From Candidatus Methanomethylophilaceae archaeon (GTDB taxonomy: Archaea; Thermoplasmatota; Thermoplasmata; Methanomassiliicoccales; Methanomethylophilaceae), in assembly GCA_944320495.1 (NCBI GenBank), contig CALUHR010000001.1:21697-85696 (forward strand): DNA of 64,000 nt, given 5' to 3'. The translations under genes and the position numbers were made by a program. Every line of letters starts with the position of its first letter. The first letter of the stretch is position 1. The notes below the pieces were generated by a model. The model saw only the letters and a program-made list of their open reading frames with translations, had not been told where the DNA came from and searched no databases. Positions 18,185 through 26,038 of the stretch are shown piece after piece.

Positions 18185-20422
18185 TCACTCGCACTTGGTC
18201 CATCCGCAGGACTTGCAGACGTTGCAGCCGCCCTGGAACTCGAGCTCCGCCCCGCACTTGGGGCAGGGGTTCTTGATCTCCCTGACGGGTGTCTCCTCCG
18301 GTGCCTCCTCGGGGATCCCGCGGATCTGGGTCTGCATCTCGTTGTACATGTCCATCAGCGCCCAGCCGACGGCCATGGGGCAGCAGGATCCGAGGGAGGT
18401 GTCCCTCTTGGTGTGGGTCCTGACCACGTAGGATGGGCAGGAGCCGCAGGACTTGAGCTGGTCGACGATCTTGTCGATGCTGCATCCGGACCTGGCGGCC
18501 AGGGAGATCATTCTGGACAGTCCGACCATGAAGTTGTTGCATCCGCCGGTGGATCCCTTGTTGAGGTAGGCCTCCTTGAGCTCGCCGGTGTCGGGGTCGA
18601 AGAACGCGGTGCAGTGCAGGCTGCCGCATCCGGTCATCAGCTTCCTCTTCTTGCCGACGACGTTGTTGCTGACCTCCTCGACGGCCCCGCGCTTCTCCTC
18701 CTTGACGGCGGGTGCGGGCGCAGGTTCGGGGGCCTTGTCCTTGGTTGAGAGGATGCCGAGGCGCTTGCAGCCGTCGCGGAAGACGGTGACACCCTTGCAT
18801 CCGGACTCCCATGCGAGCATGTAGATGTTGTAGACGTCCTTCTCGGGGAAGTCCTCGGGGAGATTGACGGTGGAGCTGATCGACGCGTCGATGTGCTTCT
18901 GCCAGGTGGCCTGCATCCCGATCCTGTTCTTGTAGTCAAGGTTCTGGGCGGTGACGAAGTATCCGGGGAGCTGCTCCTCGGTCGTCACGTCGGGGTGCCT
19001 GTCCATGTAGGACTGCACGATGGGGGTGTAGACCTTGTAGTACTCGTCGTGGTCCGAGAGGGAGGTGGTCCTCCTCTCGTACGAGATGGCGAAGATCGGC
19101 TCGATGCCGCCGGAGATGCCCAGCATGGTCGAGAGCGTCCCGGTGGGGGCGATGGTGAGGAGCTGGGAGTTCCTGAGTCCGTACTCGGCGACCAGGGCGC
19201 GGGTCTCGTCGGAGGCGTTCTCCTTGAAGAAGGGAGATTCGAGGATCTGCTCGGGGACGCACTTGGCGAACATGCCCTTGTCCCTGGCCAGGACGGCGGA
19301 CTCGTTGAGGGCGGTGTCCATCATGAGCCTTCCGAGCTTGTCGCAGAAGTCGACGGCCTCGGGGGATCCGTAGGTGTAGCCGAGCATGATCAGCATGTCG
19401 GCGAGTCCCATGATGCCCAGCCCGATCTGCCTCCAGTTGCTGACGGACTCCTTCTGCTCCTGCAGGGGGTGCAGCGGGAGCCCCTCCTCCAGCACGTCGT
19501 TCAGGGCGCGGACGCAGATGCGGACCGACTCGATGAAGTCCTCGGACTGGAACTTCCCGTCTCTTACGAAGGCGGCCAGGTTCATGCTTCCGAGGAGGCA
19601 GCTGCCTCCGGCCGGGAGCGGCTCCTCGGCGCAGGGGTTGGTTCCGGCGTAGGAGTAGTCGGGGAACTCGGAGAGGAGGTTCCAGGAAGAGATCCTGTCC
19701 CAGAACAGGCATCCGGGCTCTCCGTAGTCCCAGTTGTTGTAGCATAGCCTCTCGAAGAACGCGTTGGCGTCGAGCTCCTTCTCGATGTGCTGGTTGCTCT
19801 CGGGGCGGTCGAACCACTGGATGAACTTCCTCCTGTCCCTGACGCAGTTCATGAACTCGTCGGTCACGCGGATGGACATGTTGGCCTTGGTGACCCTCTC
19901 GAGGTCGGTCTTGACGGACATGAACTCCTCGAGGTCGGGGTGCTCGCACGACATGGTGAGCATCAGCGCGCCGCGCCTACCGTGCTGGCCGATGAGGCCG
20001 GTGACCATGGAGAAGAGGTCGGTGAAGGACACAGCACCGGAGGTCTCCGAGGCGGTGTTGTTGATCCTGGCTCCCCTGGGGGCGAGCTTGGAGATGTCGA
20101 TTCCGCATCCTCCGCCGTAGCTGAAGGTGCGGGCGAGCCTCCCGGCGGTCTCGAAGATGGACTCGATGGAGTCCTCGGGCGGACTGAGCACGTAGCAGTT
20201 GGAATATGTGACCTTGAGCCCACCCTTGTAGAGGCCCCTGTTGGCGAGGATCCTACCTCCGAAGAGGAACTTCTTCTCGGCGATCAGCCTGCGGAGGTCC
20301 TGGTCCCCGTTGCTGACCCTGTCGAGCCACTCGTCGAAGGTCTCCCCGTCGTGGCAGTACTTCTTGTTCCAAATGTCTATTCCAAGCTGATTGTCGCTTC
20401 CAAGCCAATCCTCGATCTGCAC
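18185..20422 (-). CDS. nrdJ: Adenosylcobalamin-dependent (class II) ribonucleoside-diphosphate reductase
   Basis: A 745-residue class II reductase that makes deoxyribonucleotides with coenzyme B12. Visible are SNCYVLSPPEDSIESIFET (first active-site Cys region), GGGCGIDISKLAPRGA, NPCAEEPLPAGGSCLLGSMNLA (Asn, Cys and Glu of the active site), TIAPTGTLSTMLGISGGIEP and the C-terminal zinc-ribbon CPKCGAELEFQGGCNVCKSCGWTKC that carries the redox cysteines. The GTG at 20422 is used because GGGGGGAG precedes it; ATG at 20506 would add 28 unusual residues. TATA-like ATTATAAATT lies at 20513-20522. The stop is TGA; I walked the full gene and found no CGA codon among 745. Confidence 0.93.
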   Translation of the reverse strand: MQIEDWLGSDNQLGIDIWNKKYCHDGETFDEWLDRVSNGDQDLRRLIAEKKFLFGGRILANRGLYKGGLKVTYSNCYVLSPPEDSIESIFETAGRLARTFSYGGGCGIDISKLAPRGARINNTASETSGAVSFTDLFSMVTGLIGQHGRRGALMLTMSCEHPDLEEFMSVKTDLERVTKANMSIRVTDEFMNCVRDRRKFIQWFDRPESNQHIEKELDANAFFERLCYNNWDYGEPGCLFWDRISSWNLLSEFPDYSYAGTNPCAEEPLPAGGSCLLGSMNLAAFVRDGKFQSEDFIESVRICVRALNDVLEEGLPLHPLQEQKESVSNWRQIGLGIMGLADMLIMLGYTYGSPEAVDFCDKLGRLMMDTALNESAVLARDKGMFAKCVPEQILESPFFKENASDETRALVAEYGLRNSQLLTIAPTGTLSTMLGISGGIEPIFAISYERRTTSLSDHDEYYKVYTPIVQSYMDRHPDVTTEEQLPGYFVTAQNLDYKNRIGMQATWQKHIDASISSTVNLPEDFPEKDVYNIYMLAWESGCKGVTVFRDGCKRLGILSTKDKAPEPAPAPAVKEEKRGAVEEVSNNVVGKKRKLMTGCGSLHCTAFFDPDTGELKEAYLNKGSTGGCNNFMVGLSRMISLAARSGCSIDKIVDQLKSCGSCPSYVVRTHTKRDTSLGSCCPMAVGWALMDMYNEMQTQIRGIPEEAPEETPVREIKNPCPKCGAELEFQGGCNVCKSCGWTKCE

Positions 20423-20650
20423 TTCTCTCCCCCCGATGATTCCTCTCTTTTCGTTCGAGCCCAAGGTAACTTTTCCCCCTATTAAGGTCCAACGTGGATT
20501 ATGCATCCATCCATTATAAATTGGTGTGCAGATGTCGACAATGGACTGTTCTTTGTTAAGCTATGAGCTAGATTATTCCATAAATGTCTGAAATCAGACG
20601 ATTTTCGGCGGAAACAAGGCGATAGAGGAGGGGGAGGGACCCCCATCCCG

Positions 20651-22105
20651 TCACTGGCCGGGGCTCTGGCTCTTCCTGAGCAGCTCCATCTTGTCGGAGT
20701 AGTAGGACGGACTCATGTCCATATGGTGGACATGGGGGTTCTCGAACCTCTGCTCCTCCTCCCATATCTCCTCGGAGAGCTGCCTCCTCACATGGGCGCG
20801 GATGTCCCCGAGGGGGACGAAGGGCGCGACGCGCTCCCCCTTGGACACAACCTTCCTGAGAAGGGGCTTCGCGGTGCAATCCGTGAGCACGACGTCCTTC
20901 CAGGGACGTACGGTGTCGATGCACCTGTACGGTTCGGAGAGGTCCACCTCCTCGTAGTCGTGGGTTATCAGGTCGGCGGTGGCATGGCCGGTGGAGTCGT
21001 ACACCCTGTACACGGCCTTCCTGCCTGGGTTTGTGATCTTCTCGACGGTCTCCGAGACCTTGATTTTCGGCACGACGGTGCCGTCGCGCTCCAGCGCTGC
21101 GATCTTGTAGACGCCTCCGAACACCGGGTCGCTGCTGGAAGTGATGAGCCTCTCGCCCACCCCGAATGCGTCGATGCATCCGCCCTGGTCTATGATCGAG
21201 CTGATGGAATGCTCATCGAGGCTGTTGGACGCGACGATCCTGCAGTCCTCCAGGCCGGCGGCGTCGAGCATCCTGCGCACCTCCTTGGTTAGATAGGCGA
21301 GGTCGCCGGAGTCCAGGCGGACCCCCTTGAGCCTCCTGCCCATGGGTTCCAGGACCTCCTTCGCGCAGCGTATGGCGTTGGGGGTCCCGGATCTGAGCAC
21401 ATCGTAGGTGTCGATCAGCAGGATGGTGTCGTCCGGGTACAGTCTGGCGTAGCTCTCGAAGGCCTCGTACTCCGAGCGGTGGTACATGACCCAGCTGTGG
21501 GCCATGGTACCCGTGATGGGTATGCCGAACATCTTGCCGGCGAGGACGGTGGCGCTGCCGGACGCCCCGCCGATATAGGCGGCCCTGGCTCCGTAGACGG
21601 CGGCATCCATGTTGTGCGCCCTGCGGGCGCCGAAGTCGGAGACGCCCCTGCCCCTGGCCGCCCTGACGATGCGGGCGGTCTTGGTGGCGATGAGCGACTG
21701 ATGGTTGAACTGCGCGAGGATGGCGGTCTCTATCATCTGCGCGTCTATCATCGGGGCGGTGACGGTGATCACCGGCTCACCGGGATAGATGACGGTGCCC
21801 TCGTCGAAGGCGCAGACGTCTCCCCTGAAGCGGAAGCCCCTCAGGAACTCGAGGAACCTCTCGTCGAACATCCCCAGCGAGTTGAGGTAGTCTATGTCGT
21901 CATCGTCGAAGTGCATCTCCGTGATGAACTCGACGATCTGTTCCAGGCCGGCGAAAACAGCGTAGCCTCCCCCGTCCGGGACCCTGCGGAAGTACACATC
22001 GAAGGTGGCGATGTCGTCGCATCCCTCGATGAAGTATCCGTTGGACATAGTCAGTTCATACAGGTCCATCACCATGGACAGGTTGCGTCTGTCTCCCATG
22101 CTCAT
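20651..22105 (-). CDS. pncB: Nicotinate phosphoribosyltransferase
   Basis: A 484-residue NAPRTase of NAD salvage, joining nicotinate and PRPP. Motifs include MDLYELTMSNGYF at the N-terminus, SLIATKTARIVRAA, DFGARRAHNMDAAVYGARAAYIGG (phosphoribosyl site), GTMAHSWVMYHRSE and VRLDSGDLAYLTKEVR. The ATG at 22105 is preferred: homology begins there, GGAG lies upstream, and the longer frame from 22150 contains an in-frame CGA at 22121-22123. The stop is TGA and no CGA occurs inside 484 codons. It lies downstream of the alcohol dehydrogenase gene, 41 bases away on the same strand. Confidence 0.9.
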   Translation of the reverse strand: MSMGDRRNLSMVMDLYELTMSNGYFIEGCDDIATFDVYFRRVPDGGGYAVFAGLEQIVEFITEMHFDDDDIDYLNSLGMFDERFLEFLRGFRFRGDVCAFDEGTVIYPGEPVITVTAPMIDAQMIETAILAQFNHQSLIATKTARIVRAARGRGVSDFGARRAHNMDAAVYGARAAYIGGASGSATVLAGKMFGIPITGTMAHSWVMYHRSEYEAFESYARLYPDDTILLIDTYDVLRSGTPNAIRCAKEVLEPMGRRLKGVRLDSGDLAYLTKEVRRMLDAAGLEDCRIVASNSLDEHSISSIIDQGGCIDAFGVGERLITSSSDPVFGGVYKIAALERDGTVVPKIKVSETVEKITNPGRKAVYRVYDSTGHATADLITHDYEEVDLSEPYRCIDTVRPWKDVVLTDCTAKPLLRKVVSKGERVAPFVPLGDIRAHVRRQLSEEIWEEEQRFENPHVHHMDMSPSYYSDKMELLRKSQSPGQ

Positions 22106-22146
22106 GAGAACGCTCTCCGCTCGCCGCCCCATCGTCGCATCGTAGT

Positions 22147-23205
22147 TCATTCTTTTGGGGCCGGATCCATCACCAGGGCGACCTTCATGATCCCGTCGCC
22201 GCGCTCGGAGAAGAGGTCGTAGGCCTCCATCGCCCTGCTGAATGGGAACCTGTGCGTGATCAGGCAGGACGCGTCCACTCTTCCCGCGGCGATGAGTTCC
22301 ATAATCTCGCCGCAGTGGCATCCGTCCACGCCCCCGGTCTTGAAGGTGAGGTTCTTGCCGTACATGTCGGGGAGCGGCAGTGTCTGGGTCTCCTCGTACA
22401 TCGCCACGACAACGACGACGGCGTTCGGTCTCGCGATCCGCCAGGCGGTCTGCAGAGTGTCCCTGCCCCCGGCGACCTCAAGGACAACGTCTGCCCCGCG
22501 GCCGTCCGTCAACCCCTCGATGACCGTGCGCGGGTCCTCCGTTGCTGGGTCGATGTGGATGTCGCCGATGCCGTGCCTCCTCGCGAATACGAGGCGGAAC
22601 GGGTCGGTGTCGATCAGGACGATCTTCGCAGGGTTGCGCAGGGCGGCCATCATGGCGCAGCACAGTCCCGTCGGTCCAGCGCCTATGATCGCCACCACGT
22701 CGCCCTCCGAGATGCCGCCGATGTCAACCGCCCAATATCCCGTGGAGAGGAGGTCCCCGGTCAGGAGGGCCCTCTCGTCGGAGACGCCGTCGGGGATCCG
22801 AGTGAGGCAGTTGTCCGCGTAGGGTACGCGCGCGTACTCCGCCTGTCCCCCGTCGATCCTGCAGCCCAGGGCCCATCCGCCCTTGGGGTCCGTGCAGTTG
22901 TTCACCCAGCCATGCCTGCAGAAGAAGCAGTCCCCACAATAGGTCTCGCAGTTCACCGCGACCCTGTCCCCCGGCCTTATGCCATGCACATCCTCCCCGA
23001 CATCGGTCACGACGCCGACGAACTCGTGGCCTACGGCGATGCCCGGGACGGCCCTGGGCACGGCCCCGGCGCGTATGTGCAGGTCGCTGGTGCAGATCGC
23101 AGCCATGGTCACCCTGACGATCGCGTCCCTCGGGTCTTGGATACAGGGTTCCGGCTTCTCGGTGATGCGGAAATCGCCCTTTCCGACGTAGGTTACCGCC
23201 TTCAT
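22147..23205 (-). CDS. Zinc-dependent alcohol dehydrogenase family protein
   Basis: A 352-residue MDR dehydrogenase. Catalytic zinc ligands are visible in CTSDLH (Cys38) and GHEFVGVV (His/Glu about 61-62); structural zinc is held by CGDCFFCRHGWVNNC (about 91-105); the NAD(P) Rossmann loop is VAIIGAGPTGLCCAMMA (about 171-187). It resembles threonine, sorbitol or alcohol dehydrogenases; the substrate cannot be read from sequence. The stop TGA overlaps an ATGA 45 bases upstream of the NAPRTase start. No in-frame CGA in 352 codons. Confidence 0.82.
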   Translation of the reverse strand: MKAVTYVGKGDFRITEKPEPCIQDPRDAIVRVTMAAICTSDLHIRAGAVPRAVPGIAVGHEFVGVVTDVGEDVHGIRPGDRVAVNCETYCGDCFFCRHGWVNNCTDPKGGWALGCRIDGGQAEYARVPYADNCLTRIPDGVSDERALLTGDLLSTGYWAVDIGGISEGDVVAIIGAGPTGLCCAMMAALRNPAKIVLIDTDPFRLVFARRHGIGDIHIDPATEDPRTVIEGLTDGRGADVVLEVAGGRDTLQTAWRIARPNAVVVVVAMYEETQTLPLPDMYGKNLTFKTGGVDGCHCGEIMELIAAGRVDASCLITHRFPFSRAMEAYDLFSERGDGIMKVALVMDPAPKE

Positions 23206-23266
23206 GCCCCCTGGATGAGGAGGACCCTATATCCATCCAGCGGACCGGATCGGGGCGGAAGTACTG

Positions 23267-23274
23267 TTATATAG
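23267..23274 (+). promoter_or_regulatory. TATA box of the proteasome beta gene
   Basis: TTATATAG stands in the GC-rich spacer 75 bases before the proteasome start, the strongest TATA match in the divergent intergenic region 23206-23348. Confidence 0.55.
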
Positions 23275-23348
23275 AGGTCCATCCTTCCCAATTGACAGCA
23301 CGGTCGAGGACGGTGCCTTTTTCCATCACTCGATGAGGAGATTGACCA

Positions 23349-23981
23349 ATGACTGAGGACACTCTTAAGACTGGCACGACCACAATAGGGCTCAAGCTGA
23401 AGGACGGAGTCATACTGGCCTCCGACCAGAGGGCCACGATGAGCAACCTCATCGCCCACAGCCATGTCCAGAAGGTCTACAGGCTCTCGGACAACATCGG
23501 CATGACCATCGCCGGGGTAGTCGGGGACGCCCAGCTCATGGTCCGCTACATGCAGAGCGAGATCTCCATCTACACGATGAAGAAGGGAGCACCCATGTCC
23601 GTCACCGCGGCCGCCACCCTCATCGCCAGCGTCATCCGTCAGGGATTCTATCTCGGACTCATCGTCGGAGGATATGACAGGACCGGAGGGCACATCTTCA
23701 GCATCGACGGCGCCGGAGGATACATCGAGGACAACTACTGCTCCGTCGGATCCGGCTCCCTCTTCGCCCTCGGCGCGCTCGAGTCCAACTTCAAGGAGGG
23801 CATGACCAAGGAGGAGGGCATCGATGTTGCCATCACCGCCCTCAACTCCGCCAGGAGGAGGGACAACTGCACCGGAGACGGCATGCTCATCTCCTACATC
23901 GGCCCGGACGGCTACGAGGAGATCCCACGCGACAGGATCGTCTCCCGCTGCGAGGAGCTCGGGTTCAACTTCCCCAACTGA
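23349..23981 (+). CDS. psmB: Proteasome subunit beta
   Basis: A 210-residue 20S proteasome beta subunit. The short propeptide MTEDTLKTG precedes the catalytic Thr10 in TTTIGLKLKDGVILASDQRAT; Asp and Lys of the active site follow in LASDQRAT and the HVQKVYRL region, and GSGSLFALGALES matches the conserved late motif. It forms the inner rings of the archaeal proteasome and cleaves unfolded proteins. Length is typical. A TATA box lies upstream; the stop is TGA. Confidence 0.95.
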   Translation: MTEDTLKTGTTTIGLKLKDGVILASDQRATMSNLIAHSHVQKVYRLSDNIGMTIAGVVGDAQLMVRYMQSEISIYTMKKGAPMSVTAAATLIASVIRQGFYLGLIVGGYDRTGGHIFSIDGAGGYIEDNYCSVGSGSLFALGALESNFKEGMTKEEGIDVAITALNSARRRDNCTGDGMLISYIGPDGYEEIPRDRIVSRCEELGFNFPN

Positions 23982-24052
23982 GATTCATCACAAACCCCTT
24001 CCCAAAACCGATTTTCTACTCTCTTCAATCAAGATAGCAAGCAGGTCATCAC

Positions 24053-25957
24053 ATGAATGTCGACAGACTTTTCGACTCCCTGAGGGAGGAGGTGAGACGC
24101 GCGATGCCCCCGGACGTAAGCATCAAGGACATCAAGTTCGAGGGGCCGCTGGTGGTCGTGTACACGGACGAGTACGAGAAGCTCTCCGCCAACGACTCGG
24201 TCGCCAGGACAGTGGCGCAGACGATACACCGCAGGGTGGACATACGCCCCGACCCCGCCGGACTAGAGGACCCGGCGAAGGTCGAGGAGATGATCCGCTC
24301 CATGATTCCCGAGAAGGCGGACATCTTCGACATCAACTTCCTTGAGGAGACCGGGGAGGCCCTGGTCGAGGCGATCAACCCGTCAGAGGTGGTCGGGAAG
24401 GAGGGCAAGCTGCTGGCCGACCTGCGCAAGCAGTCCGGATGGAACGTCAAGGTCATCCGCGCCCCGCCGATACCGTCCAAGACCGTCTCCGACGTGAGGG
24501 GGTACCTGAGGGTCAACCACGAGGAGCGCCAGGAGATGCTGACATCGGTCGCCAGGCGCATCGCCAGGCCGAAGCTCGAGGGGGAGCAGTGGGTCCGTGT
24601 CACCGCCATGGGCGGATTCAGGCAGGTCGGACGCTCCGCGTCCCTCCTGACCACCCGTGAGAGCAAGATCCTCATCGACTGCGGTCTCGACCCGTCCTCG
24701 GACAACACGCCATACTTCGGCATCCCGGAGGCCCAGCCTCTGGCGGACATCGATGCCGTCGTCATCACCCATGCCCATCTGGACCACTGCGGCACCCTTC
24801 CGGCGCTGTTCAAGTACGGTTACAGGGGGCCCGTGTACTGCACGCCGCCCACCAGGGACCTCATGGCGCTGCTCCAGTTGGACAACATCAAGCTGGGGTT
24901 CGGGGAGAACAAGAAGACCCCCTACGAGGCGCAGCACGTCAGGCAGGAGATCCTGCACACGATCACGCTCAAGTACAACGAGGTCACCGACATCGCTCCG
25001 GATGTGCGCCTCACCTTCTACAACGCCGGACACATCCTCGGTTCCGCCATCGCCCACTTCCACATCGGCGAGGGCCTGCACAACGTGGCCTTCTCCGGCG
25101 ATACCAAGTACGAGAAGACCTGGCTGTTCAATCCCGCGAACACGAGGTTCCCCAGGCTCGAGACCCTGGTCATGGAGTCCACCTACGGAGGCCACAACGA
25201 CATGCAGCCCTCCAGGGCGGATGCGTCCGAGCAGCTAGGTCAGTACCTGCAGCAGGCCGTCGAGCACGGCGGCAAGGTGCTGATCCCCGTCTTCGCCGTC
25301 GGAAGGTCCCAGGAGGTCATGCTGGTCATCGAGGAGCTCATCCGCACCGGCAAGATCCCCAAGATGACCGTGTGGCTCGACGGTATGATCTGGGAGGCCA
25401 CAGCCATCCACACCGCGTACCCCGAGTACCTCAACAGCCAACTCAGGACCCAGATATTCCAGCAGAACAACAACCCGTTCCTGTCCCCCATCTTCAAGAG
25501 GGTCGAGACGGCCGACATGAGAGAGGAGATCTGCCACTCGCCCGACCCGTGCATCGTGCTCGCCACGAGCGGTATGATGTCCGGCGGACCGGTCATGGAG
25601 TACTTCCGCGAGTGGGCGGACGACGAGAGGAACTGGCTGCTCTTCGTAGGTTACCAGTCCGAGGGGAGCATCGGCCGCACCATCCAGAGGGGCAGGCCGG
25701 AGATCACCCTCAACATGCGCGGCAAGCCGATCACCCTGAAGATCAAGATGCAGAGGGAGACGGTGGACGGATTCTCCGGACACTCGGACAGGAAGCAGCT
25801 CATGCGCTACATATCGTCCCTCGACCCGAAGCCGGACAGGATCATCATCGGGCACGGCGACGACCGCAAGTGCACGGACCTGGCGTCCTCGATCTACAAG
25901 AAGTACGGCATCGAGACCAAGGCCCCGCAGAACCTCGAGACCATCAGGCTCAGGTGA
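24053..25957 (+). CDS. fttA: FttA/aCPSF1 beta-CASP ribonuclease, transcription termination factor
   Basis: A 634-residue archaeal CPSF homolog that cleaves nascent RNA and terminates transcription. N-terminal KH domains (residues 1-175) are followed by a metallo-beta-lactamase core with HAHLDHCG (about 241-248) and FSGDTKYE, and a beta-CASP domain with RAGHILGSA-type and SGMMSGGPVMEYF motifs, ending in SGHSDRKQLMRYI and IIGHGDDRKC. All metal ligands look intact and length is normal. It lies 71 bases after psmB and ends in TGA. It heads no visible operon. Confidence 0.93.
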   Translation: MNVDRLFDSLREEVRRAMPPDVSIKDIKFEGPLVVVYTDEYEKLSANDSVARTVAQTIHRRVDIRPDPAGLEDPAKVEEMIRSMIPEKADIFDINFLEETGEALVEAINPSEVVGKEGKLLADLRKQSGWNVKVIRAPPIPSKTVSDVRGYLRVNHEERQEMLTSVARRIARPKLEGEQWVRVTAMGGFRQVGRSASLLTTRESKILIDCGLDPSSDNTPYFGIPEAQPLADIDAVVITHAHLDHCGTLPALFKYGYRGPVYCTPPTRDLMALLQLDNIKLGFGENKKTPYEAQHVRQEILHTITLKYNEVTDIAPDVRLTFYNAGHILGSAIAHFHIGEGLHNVAFSGDTKYEKTWLFNPANTRFPRLETLVMESTYGGHNDMQPSRADASEQLGQYLQQAVEHGGKVLIPVFAVGRSQEVMLVIEELIRTGKIPKMTVWLDGMIWEATAIHTAYPEYLNSQLRTQIFQQNNNPFLSPIFKRVETADMREEICHSPDPCIVLATSGMMSGGPVMEYFREWADDERNWLLFVGYQSEGSIGRTIQRGRPEITLNMRGKPITLKIKMQRETVDGFSGHSDRKQLMRYISSLDPKPDRIIIGHGDDRKCTDLASSIYKKYGIETKAPQNLETIRLR

Positions 25958-25970
25958 AAAACATCCCCAT

Positions 25971-25993
25971 CCCCCGGCGGATCCTGCCGGGGG
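25971..25993. terminator. Bidirectional hairpin between fttA and the surface protein gene
   Basis: CCCCCGGC-7-base loop-GCCGGGGG is a perfect 8-base-pair stem centred between the two convergent genes. Confidence 0.6.
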
Positions 25994-26038
25994 ACGGTTC
26001 TCAAGAAGTTTCGGAGGGACGGCGGTGCCGCCCCGGAC